A stretch of 64,000 nt of DNA from Hirsutella rhossiliensis (lineage: Eukaryota > Ascomycota > Sordariomycetes > Hypocreales > Ophiocordycipitaceae), in contig NW_025408687.1 of the NCBI RefSeq assembly GCF_020360975.1, forward strand, positions 682,001-746,000, in the 5' to 3' direction. The position numbers were made by a program, and so were the translations under genes. This document shows positions 20,984-31,900 of this stretch, in pieces (the stretch's first letter is position 1; each line of letters starts with the position of its first letter). The notes below the pieces were generated by a model. It did not search any database. It was not told where the DNA came from and worked only from the letters and a program-made list of their open reading frames with translations.

Positions 20984-23221
20984 GGCGGGATCAATTGAGG
21001 GAGAGGAGACCCCGGGAAGCTGTGACGACGGTCTGTTGGTTGGACGGTCTTTCTGGCTGCCTCTGTATCTGTACTCGCCGATTGCGTCGATGGATGTAAT
21101 TATGGTACTCGCCGGTTACGGAGGGACCCGAGATTGAAGAGACGTGAAGTGCGCAAAGGGGGATGACGAGGGAAGAAGAAGGAGACGGGAGAGAGGGAGC
21201 GCAGATTGGGTAGGACAGAGTGGAAACAGAGAGATTTTCGCCCTCGTCTTTTGTGTGTGGAAGAAGCTGAGGATTAATGGTGGACGGAGGAGGATCCTTG
21301 GTGGTGGGGTAGCGGGTTGCTAGTGCTACTTATGCGCGGGAGATATAGGCGGTACGGAGGACTGGCGACTGAGTACTTTGGGCATTTACAGCGCTGCATG
21401 TGCTGTAACAAGTGCGCTGAAGGGCCATTAGTAACGGTTGACGGCATTGAGTCACGACAAGCGCGCTCTCGTCAGGGAGATGCGAAATGGTGTCATTCAG
21501 GCGGTGGGGAAGAGAGGGCGGCCGCTTAACAAAGCATAATTTTACCTTGTACAAGGCCATGCACCTCCTCGATTGAGAGGTTGGCCGCTCAAAAGGGTGC
21601 AGCTGTGACGACGAATGACCAATGCCCGTTGGAAATGCGTCCTTGGCTGACGAATCACAAAGCGCATGGATGCCCGCGACGGCATTTGCTTGACAAATGC
21701 ATCGCGGGCAGCGGCGGCTCGCAGCGGCTGCTCACAGCGGCTAATTTAGCCTGCGCCTCGGGCGCTGGTTGCCGACCCAAATAAGGAATGGTGAGGGTTG
21801 AGGGGCGAGGGGTGAGGGGTCTCTCCGTCCTGTACTTGATGGTCACGTGGCAGCGACGTTGCAGCAACGGGCTCTTGTGCCACGGAACTGCTGCTGCCGC
21901 TGCTACATATAGCAAGCGGAATAATGATTTGAACAAGCATAATTCATCAACGGCGGACAATCCAATCTGCAGAGTACCGATGGAACCGGCACGGCACGGC
22001 ACGGCCTAGCAAACCAACCGTATGCATGCACGCGTGCATGTCCGGCATGGCAGGCAACCACACGAAGCACATATATGCTGACCACGAACCAGTTACAGCT
22101 CAAAGCTTGGTCACGTTGGGCTCTCCATACTGAGTCTCATGTCGATACATACACATGTACGGATACTGACGCGGTTGTCCTGACGTCCTTTGGTTTCTGC
22201 GGGGTCATTCATGGTCTCGAGTCGGCTGACTGGGCTGTGGAACACGATAGTCTCGTGTCCAACCTGTAGCACGGCCCAAGACTCGAGGAACCAGTCTTTC
22301 TTGCTGCCATCGTTGATTCATCGATAGACACCGTCCCATCGTTGCGCGAGCAGTAACTGTCTGGCATCACAACCAACCCAAACATGGCCTTGTGTTGGTC
22401 CATGAGTCGTCGCCAAAAAGTAGCGTGTCGGGAATCGCCTCATGGCAGCCACGCATCTTCAATCGACAGAGGGCTTGGCTCTCTGGCGCTGTGGACAGTC
22501 ATAGCGGCATCTTCAGAGACACAGGGCGTCCACGACAGGTCGGACGGAGAAAAGTCGGACCTCGTTCCGGGGTCCAGGTCCCCACATCCTCAGCACGTGT
22601 TCTCTGGACCCTGCCCTGTCGTCGATTTTTAGATCGATTGATTACTAAGCTCACTGGCACCACCGCAATGCCTTTTTCATCGTCACTTCATCGCTTCTCC
22701 TCCCTCTCTTCAGGCCAGCAAAGGCGATGCGGTAACGACAGGGTTCCACCGAGGCACTGGCCGCCGTCTCTGTTCTCCGCTGGCAGCGCAGCACAAGGTG
22801 TCCAGGACCATCCTTTGCCCACAAGCCTCCTGCTCCTCCCCCCTCGACGGTCCAATCAGCTCCCGAGGTTTCTTCAGCATTGCAAACCGCATTACCTCCA
22901 TCCCAGCATCGCCACACAAAGACTGGTCGCCTCGCCGACCTCCATCGACCCTCGCTCTCCACAAGCCCCAATGGCCTATCGTCTTGTCCCATAGCCAGGC
23001 TCCGCCCTACGCCCCACGCCCAGCAGTACTCCCCCTGTCGCACCAGCCGTCCAAGGGCCCCCTGTGTGCCCCTCCTTGCCCCCCTCTCGGCCATCCTCTG
23101 CTCTGAGTGCCCGCGCACGCGTGAATCGGCAGCCTCCAGTGGCCATGCCGCCAGCCTCGCCTGCAGCCAGGATCCGTGCTGTCAATCCTCGGGTTGCCAG
23201 CTGGCGACGCGCCTATTCGTG
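20984..23221. other. Divergent promoter region
   Basis: This is shared between CYS3 (minus) and the Zn2Cys6 gene (plus). The last 600 bp before 23222 are C/T-rich, as expected for a fungal leader, and contain short upstream reading frames. No independent gene seen. Confidence 0.55.
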
Positions 23222-24705
23222 ATGCCGCCCCGGCGCTCCCACAAAAAGTCTCGCGCTGGATGCCGCAGGTGCAAGGGCAGGAAGATCAAGGTGAGCCTGA
23301 GTCGTGGTGTCTGCAAGAGGCGCCACAACTGACTTCGTGGCAGTGCGATGAGATGCACCCGCGATGCGGCAACTGCGTCAAGCACGGCGTCTCGTGCGAC
23401 TTCGACGGCCCCATCGCCCCGGACGAGCCCGTCCCCGACACGCCCACGGCCGTCACGCCCGCAGCCGTCACGCCCACCGTCACCCTCGCCGTCTCCGAGG
23501 CGCCTTCGCCCCAGCAGCCATCTCCTTCCCTCCATGCTCCCCCGGCCACGCCACTTCTCCCTGTCGCCTCCGCCTCCGCCTCCCCGCGACAGGTTGACAG
23601 GTTCATGGAGCTTCGGCTCCTACATCACTTCACCACCAGCACCTCAAAGACTCTCTTTACCCGGCCCCCCTCGACCGAGGATGTCTGGCAGCGCGCCGTC
23701 CCACAGATGGCCTTTGAGGGCAGGCCCTATCTGATGGATGCAATCCTCTCCGTCGCCGCCCTGCACCTTCGCTTCCAGCACCCGCGCGATGTGGCCCTCG
23801 CCCGGGCCTCCCATGCCTACACGGCTTCTGCCCTGGCCGAGTACTGCGCCTCTCTCGAGCGCGGCATCACCGCCCACAATGCCGAGGCCCTCTTTCTCAC
23901 GGCGTCCCTCATCGCTTTTCAGTCGACCGCTTCGCGCATCTTCGCCAAGGACGACGCCGAGCCTGACACGGGCAACGCGCACTCGACCAGTCGCTACGTC
24001 TTGCCCATGCCCTGGTTCCATGCCTTTCAGGGCGTCAAGACCGTCGTCGCCACCTCGTGGCAGTGGATCCGCCACAGCGACATTGTCAAGGCCGTCATTG
24101 ACTCTCAACCCAGCTTCCAGCTCGATCTCAACCCTCTCGGTCCCAACTCCTTTTTTGGCCATCTGCTCGACGGCCTGGATGACGAGCTTGCTAACGAGCC
24201 CGCCCAGCGCGTTTCGGCAACCAGCCAGGGCTACTCGCACGCCGTCAGTGTCCTTAACTGGGCGCACAAAAACGCCCATGCCCCCGCCGCCTTGGCCTTT
24301 CCCGCCAGCGTCTCACGCCGCTTCCTCGAAGTCGTCGAGGAGAAGCGGCCACGCGCACTCGCCATTCTCGCCTGCTTCTTCGCTCTGCTCAAGCGCATGG
24401 ACAATGTGTGGTGGCTCGACAATGTGGCCCGCCGCGAGGTCACGGGCCTCGTCAGCATGCTCGAGCCAGGCTCCCCCTGGTGGCGCCATCTTGAGTGGCC
24501 GGTCCGCATCTCGGTCTGGGACGGCAACGAGATCCCCTCGGACGTCTGGGGTGCCGAGTGCGAAAGCCAGCCCCAGGGGGACAGGGGCCTCGCCGAGACC
24601 ATGATGAGCCATATTGAGTTGCTGACGAGCCAGACTCGACCTCCCAAGAGCCCCTCCCTGCCCGGCGGCGGGGAGTTTGGCTTGGCTGTGGCACCTCTCG
24701 ATTGA
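23222..24705 (+). CDS. Zn(II)2Cys6 transcription factor, UPC2-like type
   Basis: Two exons, 23222-23290 and 23344-24705 (476 aa). The 53-nt intron splits the zinc cluster exactly after KGRKIK, and splicing restores CRRCKGRKIKC (C14, C17, C24), then CGNC and C41, a CX2CX6CX6CX2CX6C binuclear cluster. The N-terminal RRSHKKSRAGCRRC is typical of the sterol-uptake-control (Upc2-like) branch of fungal C6 factors. A Pro/Thr/Ala-rich linker follows, then a helical regulatory domain from about residue 120 with FMELRLLHHFTTSTSKTLF, MDAILSVAALHLRF and the other blocks seen in that branch. It is a nuclear DNA-binding regulator. Family membership does not prove a sterol role. The neighbours (CYS3, RPF2) give no hint of the targets. 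Confidence 0.88.
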
Positions 24706-25250
24706 TGTCTAACAAGTGTTTTTGAAGGCGAGTGAGGAATGGGTGTACTATCTAACGGGCGGCTCATCTCATGAAATGTCATTTGGAAGAGACAGGCAGC
24801 AAAGGGTACACAACGCGAGCTTCCAGAGATGATCAAAAAAGGGCGAGAGAAGAAAAAGTATCTTGTTCAGAATGGAAACAATGATTTGAAGCGAAATTGC
24901 GGGTAGACACCGTACATGGTGTGCCACCACCATCGAGTCGTATAGGGATCCACGCTGAGCCCTATCAGGGTTCCCCTGGGAGAGTCCCACGTCTTTACAA
25001 TGGAACAAATTCTTTGCAAATAAGCTCCAAGGCATGTCCCAGGCCCATATCATGTTGTCAAACCGAGACCTGCTGTGGTAAGCCACCGGACAAGGCCAGG
25101 CTCACAATTCACTCTTTTCAATATGGTTCTTGCACATGGCCAGCACCGACAAATGCCTTGTAAGCGTAAGCATGTGTAGTGTCTCGAAAGCAACCGCCCG
25201 ACCGAGGCGCCGCAACTCCAATCCCAAGCAGCTTCCCGTCGTCGCCTCCC
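24706..25250. other. Convergent 3' intergenic space
   Basis: It lies between the Zn2Cys6 stop and the RPF2 stop. No gene seen. Confidence 0.6.
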
Positions 25251-26334
25251 TCATTGCTTTATCCTCTTGGCATCGTCCTTGGGGGCATCCGCAGCGCCCT
25301 CGGCGCCCGCCCCGGCAGCCACGTCGTCGTGCCTCGACCTCTTGAGGCCCTTCATCTTGCGGGTCTGGAGCTGGCCCAGGTCCTGCCTGCCGAGGTGGAC
25401 GCGGCCGAGCTTGTCGCCCATGGAGTCGGTCGAGACGTTCTTCTTGGGGCGCTCCTCGAGGCCACGGGGCTTGCGCATGGCCTCCTTGAGCATGGCGGCG
25501 TCGGCCTCGCGCAGGCGGCCGACGCGAAAGTCCATGCGCGGACCCATCTCCTCGACCTCGACGCGCGGCAGCTTGTGGCCGCTGCGCTTGGTGCGGATCA
25601 GGTAGACGCGCAGGTGGACGGCGGGCTTGGCATCGGCGTCGACGGCGGACACGAGGTCCTCGGCCGTGACGGAGACGATGTACTGCAGGCCCTCGACGTC
25701 AATCTTGTCGGCGGGGTCGCCCCTGAAGAAGTCGAGCAGCATGCTCTTGACGAGGGTGAACTCGTTCGCGACGGGGCTCTCAAACGCGGTGCCGGCAAAG
25801 AGCACCATGGGCCGCAGGCCGACGGCAAACTTCTTGGTCTTGAACTGCTCGATGCGCCGGAACGAGTCCGGGTCGAGGTACAGCTCGAGCATGTCGAGCA
25901 CCTTGAAGCCAAACATGCGGACGAGCGTCAGCGCGTGCGGGCGCTTCTTCTGGCTGCTGCCAAAGACGAGCAGGCTGGCGTCGTTCTTGTCCGAGAAGAA
26001 CTCGAGCGAGGCCGGGTCCTCAAAGGGCCGGATGGCGTTCTTCTTTGTGAACTTCTTGGCCAGCGGCTGCCGCAGCGCAAAGAGGTCGTTGAGCGCGTCC
26101 TGCACCACCTGGGAGCAGCTGGTCCCGCGGAGGAAGAGGCATGTCTTGGGGTTCTCGACGGGCTTGGCCTCGCGCTTTTCCAGGGCCCGCTTGGAGCGCG
26201 CGTTGCGAGGTTTCCTGGGGTATGAATGTCAGTTTTCTTCTTCTTCTCTTCTTCTTCTTCTTCTTTTGATCTTCAATTTTGCAGAAAGAAACTGCGTATT
26301 GCGAGGGTTTCGTGACTAACACTTGGCGAAGCAT
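25251..26334 (-). CDS. RPF2: Ribosome biogenesis protein RPF2 (Brix domain)
   Basis: Two exons, 26334-26321 (only 14 nt) and 26214-25251, 325 aa. The tiny first exon encodes MLRQ plus two bases. Splicing with donor GTTAGT and acceptor CAG gives MLRQVKPRNARSKRALEKR, the expected Rpf2 N-terminus, so I trust this join. The Brix core follows: TCLFLRGTSCSQVVQDAL, RPFEDPASLEFFSDKNDASL, LVRMFGFKVLDMLELY and GLRPMVLFAGTAFES. A basic C-terminal tail (MKGLKRSRHDD and AKRIKQ) completes it. In the family, Rpf2 with Rrs1 loads 5S rRNP onto the pre-60S particle in the nucleolus. The gene is divergent from PEX5, with 559 bp between the start codons. The intron contains a GAA/TTC microsatellite at about 26238-26268. 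Confidence 0.93.
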
Positions 26335-26893
26335 GGCGCACACTCTGGGGACGCTCGAGGCTTCAAAAACTGGAAATTCCGACGACAGTTTGTCTGCCTT
26401 CTTCTCATCACCAACTTCAGAGTGCAAAGGCGGGCTCCTGGGGAAAAAAGAGTTAGCAAAAAGCCCCCCCACTCTGTTATCGATAAGCGTGGCCGGGTCG
26501 TTGCAGAGATGGACTATAGTCACGTGCCTGGGTCGCGGATCGGAAAAAATCCGGTGTCCGTGTACTCGGTACTCCGGCGGACCACCGATTCAAGTTAGGC
26601 CGCCGCCGCCGGGGAAGCAGACGACTTGCCTCGGCACTGTTCCCCACCGGCGCCGCCTGGTGACGTGACAAACCAAAATCATAGCCAAGGCGACAACCAC
26701 AGATCACAGAACTGCGAGTCCGATTTTACCCCCTCCCGCGTGCTTCCCGGCTGGACTTTTCTGAATCCCGCTTGTCTCTTTTGTCACACGCGCGCCCGCA
26801 TACGTACAACACACACACCGCTCCATCGCAACCGTCGATGCCGGCCTGACTGCGTCTGCCCAAAGCCTCTCGACATCACCACGCCGCATCGCC
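26335..26893. promoter_or_regulatory. Bidirectional promoter region RPF2/PEX5
   Basis: These 559 bp separate two divergent start codons and so must contain both promoters. No specific element is assigned. Confidence 0.6.
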
Positions 26894-28923
26894 ATGTCCT
26901 TCATGGGCGGGGCCGAGTGCTCCTCGGCCGGAAACCCGCTGAGCCAGTTCCAGAAGCACGTCCAGGATGATAAGACGCTGCAGCGCGACCGCCTCGCCGC
27001 CAGGGGGCCTCCCGGTGCCCAGCTCGGCGCCTTCCGGAGCCAGGCCGCCAATGCGCCGCAGGACGAGGTATGGCTCCTTGAGTCGGGCTGCCCCCCCCCC
27101 CCGCTAATCACCTTCTGTAGATGCTCGACGGTTTCCTCAACGGCGCGCCTAGCCATCCGCAAGAGTTCCCCATGCACGCCGGCCCCGCCCCGCTCAACCC
27201 GGCCCAGCAGGCGTCGATGCGCGCCAGCTCGGCGTCCCCCTCGTGGGCCCGCGACTTCAGCAGCCAGCCGGGCATTGAGGCGTCGTCGTCGGCCTTCAAG
27301 CCGCCCCCCGGCATGCACTTCAGCGCAGACGAGTTTGCCCGCTTCAACCAGATGAACGCGCAGGCGTCGTCGTCACGGTCCAGCCCCATGCAGAGCAACC
27401 TGTCGGGCCAGGTGCCCCAGCAGCGGCCCATGCTCGGCGTTGGCATGATGAACTTGGGCATGGGATACGGCATGGCGGGCCAGTCCATGTTCCAGCCCAT
27501 GTACCAGAACCACCACCAGCCCCTGCAACAGCAGCCGCAACAACAACCGGACGCCAAGGGCAAGGGCAAGCTGGTGGAGCTAGACGACAGCAAGTGGGAG
27601 GAGCAGTTTGCGCAGCTCGAGCTCCAGGACAATGAGACTGCGCAGAAGCAGAGCGAACAGGACGAGGCCAACGCCGCGGAGCGCGAGCTCGACGAGATGG
27701 ACAAGGCGATGCAGTCGGAGACGAATGAGTTCGGTGACTTTGAATCCATATGGAAGGGGATCCAGGCTGAGACAGCTGCTGCTAGGTCCATGGTCAACCA
27801 AGACCAATTCCTCGACCAGTTCGACCAGGAGTGGAACAACGACATGATGCACGACTTCCAGGGCATGGGCGACTGGGGCCGCTTCAGCGACCCCGTCATC
27901 GACAAGTACATGTTTGAGCAGGAAAACATGTTCCGCGACCAGAAAAGCGCGTTCGAGCAGGGCGTGCTCGTCATGAAGGACGGCGGTAACTTGTCGCTGG
28001 CGGCGCTGGCGTTCGAGGCGGCCGTCCAGCAGGACCCGGCGCACGTCGAGGCCTGGGTCTACCTCGGCCAGGCGCAGGCGCAGAACGAAAAGGAGACGGC
28101 GGCGATCCGGGCCATGGAGGAGGCGCTCAAGCTCCAACCGGACAACCTGGATGCCCTCATGGGCCTGGCCGTGTCGTACACAAACGAGGGCTACGACAGC
28201 ACCGCCTACCGCACCCTCGAGCGCTGGCTCTCGGTCAAGTACCCGGGCATCCTCGACCCCAAGGACGTGCACCCGCCTGCCGACATGGGCTTCACCGACC
28301 GGCAGATGCTCCACGACAAGGTGACGGGCCTCTTCATCAAGGCGGCGCAGCTGAGCCCGGACGGCGAGCACATGGACCCGGACGTCCAGGTCGGCCTCGG
28401 CGTCCTCTTCTACGGCGCTGAGGAGTACGACAAGGCCGTCGACTGCTTCCAGTCGGCGCTGCACTCGTCGGAGCTCGGCACCTCGAACCAACAGGAGCAG
28501 GTCCACCTGCTCTGGAACCGCCTTGGCGCCACCCTCGCAAACAGCGGCCGCTCCGAGGAGGCCATTGCCGCCTACGAGCAGGCCCTCTCGCTGTCGCCCA
28601 ACTTTGTCCGCGCCCGCTACAACCTCGGTGTCAGCTGCATAAACATCAACTGCCACCAGGAAGCCGCGTGCCACTTCCTCGCCGCCCTCGCCATGCACAA
28701 GTCGATTGAGACGTCGGGCCGCACCCAGGCCTACGAGATCCTCGGCAACGACGCCGCCCCGCTCGTCGACGAGGCCCTCGACCGCATGTCGGCACAGAAC
28801 CGTAGCAGCACCCTCTACGACACCCTGCGCCGCGTCTTCACTCAGATGGGTCGCAGGGACTTGGCCGAGAAGACAGTCCCGGGCGTCGACCCGGACGTCT
28901 TCCGGCCCGAGTTTGACTTTTGA
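26894..28923 (+). CDS. PEX5: Peroxisomal targeting signal 1 receptor PEX5
   Basis: Two exons, 26894-27067 and 27121-28923, 658 aa. It binds C-terminal PTS1 (SKL-type) signals in the cytosol and docks at the peroxisomal membrane. The N-terminus begins MSFMGGAECSSAGNPL, with the conserved Cys used for receptor ubiquitination near residue 9, and continues LSQFQKHVQDDKTLQRDR. Trp-anchored PEX13/PEX14-binding motifs are visible at about residues 100 (WARDF), 217 (WEEQF) and 296 (WNNDM), plus a weaker WKGIQ at 269. The C-terminal half from about residue 335 is a TPR array (FEAAVQQDPAHVEAWVYLGQ, EALKLQPDNLDALMGLAVSY, LFYGAEEYDKAVDCFQSAL, AYEQALSLSPNFVRARYNLG). A Met/Gln-rich linker sits between. Length and order are normal for filamentous fungi. 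Confidence 0.95.
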
Positions 28924-31900
28924 GCGCGTTGCCGTTCCTTTTTTCCCCTCTTAGGGGGACGACAGGGAACGGGCAGTCTAGAGGAGGCAAGGCATGGCGG
29001 GGCCACGTGTAGAGAAGAGGGTTTTGGTCCCCGTGTACATATATATTCACATTTTGCCGGTTGGATAGGAGCTGAGGAAGGGGAAATCACGGGGCTTCAT
29101 GTCTTCTCGTCTCCAGCGTCGAGGGAATCGTGAATTATCGGGAGATGGCCTGTATCGTCAGAGACTGTAGGGGCTGCACATAGACGGCTAAGGAATAGCA
29201 CATTCTCGCTGCTGCAGATATGGCGGCAAGACAACTTAGTCCACTGGTACCCTGGAGATCCCCAGAGCTTAAGCATGAGCCTGCATGTTTGACACGGCAT
29301 AAGCACTCCGGTATGCGTCCGTCCGAGCAAGACCTGTCGTCTGAGCAACAAGTAATTTTCAGCTCGACAGGAAAAGTAGAAACAAGACGCGGGCCGGCTG
29401 CCACGAGAAGCGCGCGTGTGCACAGAGCACGTTGCCGTGCCGTCTACCCAACGAGGGAAAGGGGGAGCTGTGTTCCAGGAGCACGGTGCCCTCGCGGCAG
29501 GCTTTCCAGCTGACCCAGCATCCGCGCAGCACACCCGCTTAGCCCCAGGGCGTCCATGTTGTCCTAGGATCCCCATGCGGCGGCTTTGCCTGCCGCTAAC
29601 TCGAAATAACCACCGCCCACGTTCCGGAGCGGGCTTCTCGACCGTGGGCGTGTGGAATCGTGGACACCGGGCGCTAGCTAGTCGGCATGTTTCCGCCCTC
29701 GAGGGGGGAGAAAGACGCAAACAACACTGAATCAAAATGGGCTACTATTCGTCAACACGGGAATTCGAAACGCTATACCGTGGAGCTCAGAATTCTAGAT
29801 CTTCAAGTCGGATCTCTACCTTCGAAACAGGTGGCCGCAAGACCACAACGCTAGTCCCTTGTAACGCCGGGGTGGGACTCCGGGCCAATCGATGGGCCAT
29901 AAGAATGTCACTTGCAGCTTACCGCGTGCATGTTTCCCGAGTGGTCTGGCTGGTGTAGGTTTCCTTGCTGGGTGTCTCACAGGGCGACGAGGAAGCACGG
30001 CCTCTTCCCCGTGCCCTGGCCGCGGAATTTGTTCGACATGATGTGACGGAGGAGTCGGCGTCCAAGCCTGTCCTGTACGAGGCCGTCGAGGCGAGACGGC
30101 GCAAGAGCCCCCATAGCCGTCCTCTCAAGACACACGGCGGTAACACGCGAAGCATAAACCCGTCAAGGCAGGCTTGCCGGTGCGAGTAGCGAGCATCTCG
30201 TGTCCTTTTTTCCTCTTCCGCGAGCAAATGTAAGTGGAAGCGAGTGAATTGTGTGCATCATGGCTGTCGCATGGGTATCGATATTGTTTATGCGGTTGGC
30301 ATAGCGCTTCCTTGGTCCTTGTTGGTCTCACCATGCCAGAGAGGTTCGTCCTCCGCCGCCACTCGAGATGCAGCGCCCACGGCAGTTGGTCATGCCAATG
30401 CTGTTGTACCCAAACCTTCGAGTCAACCTTCTCCTTTAGCAGTGTTATTTCACGGCGCGCCATGTCTCGGGCGACCTCGCCCTCCTAACGAACCGCCGAA
30501 GACAGCGTCAATGCGCCATCTAACCTGCGCGTTGGCGACAAAGTGAAGATTTGCCAAAGCACTTTCAATCCTTGACTGACTGATAAGGATGGGCACATGA
30601 CTAGATGAGTCCTGCCCTTGCGTGCGAGCCGGCAGAAGCAACTGAAGTCGCCAACGCTGAGCGTCCTTGCTCCTAGCGCCCGATATGCTTCGTACAGCAT
30701 GTCTCACACCCATTATCCCCACCCCCGGGGGGCTTCAATGGTCGACGCTGCGGTGGACCTGACCACGGTAGGTAGTGGGCAGGCTGCAGCTTTTCACTTT
30801 GAGATATCGATCACACCAGATCCGTTCGTGCTTTGTTCCACGGAATGACAGTGGCGAGAGGGCGGCGACCCGGGCTTTCGGTGCCAAGTCGAGATGCTTA
30901 TCAAGGTCATGGTCGAGTGCAGAGCCCCAAAGAACTGCAGGCGTCCTCGAAGAGCCCAAGGCCCGCTCTCGTCCGGGTGTCACGGAATCAACAGACGGCA
31001 ACCAGGCACGCCAAGAGCCGAACCCCAAAGGGGTGGAGAAGACGGCACCCTTGCTAGCATCGGCTTAATTCGTCGACTGGCGACGCGCTCAGGAAGTCCA
31101 GATATGACTGCGATGCCTGGCAGGCACACAATTAGCCAGCCCCCGGGCTAAGCCATGACCGAGAGGAGGCACTTTGACGATGTAACGTGCCGGCCGACCA
31201 TATCTGTGCAAGCCGGACTCGACTTGCCGCGGAGGTGTTGCGCGCGGTTCCAAGGGTCCCAACGGGGACATGCCTCCAGCTTGCTCCGCCATCATAATAT
31301 CTCGACAGTATCAGCCATTCATGGCATCAAAGGACACTCTCGATCGCGGGAACCTGATTGCCGGTCGTTGGCTTGGCACGTCGTTGACAAGGCTATTGTG
31401 CGTGGCCGCATGGGGGAACAACAGGTGGCCATGCCAGCACCAAAGCCACGTTGACCCATTTCGCTTCTCCCGCCGAGAAGACTGTGAAATGCCCTCGAGG
31501 GGTCCTAGTGTCGTTTCGGGAGAAACATACACAGGCGGGCCGTCATTAATCGTACATACAACTTGAGAAGAAACATTTCGCATTGCGTCACAGATCAAGG
31601 ATGAGGGATCGTAGAAGAGGCGAAAAAGAAAAGCAACTCGAGACAGCCATGGAAAAAATAGAGACGGAGTGTATGTATATAGCCGGCCCAAGCTATTTTC
31701 GCATGCCAGCATTAGGCGCTTGTCTCAGGTCAAGGACGGTTGTGATAGGCTGGTATATGGGGTCCTTTGGCGGGGAGGAAAGAGACAACTTCGTGGCAAA
31801 TTACCCCAGATACCCCAGTCTAAGCAAGAGGGCCAGGGAGGCCTTCTCGTGGATTTGAGCCATCCACGGGCCAAAATGGCCAAAATGCGTGCCATGATTC

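Noticed and set aside
19730..20998. 422-codon frame antisense to CYS3
   Set aside because: Mirror of the CYS3 codon pattern; Val/Asp/Gly-rich shadow frame with no family match.
29737..29880. tRNA-like segment with TTCGAA loops
   Set aside because: Neither the T arm nor the anticodon arm pairs in either orientation; kept only as a palindrome cluster.
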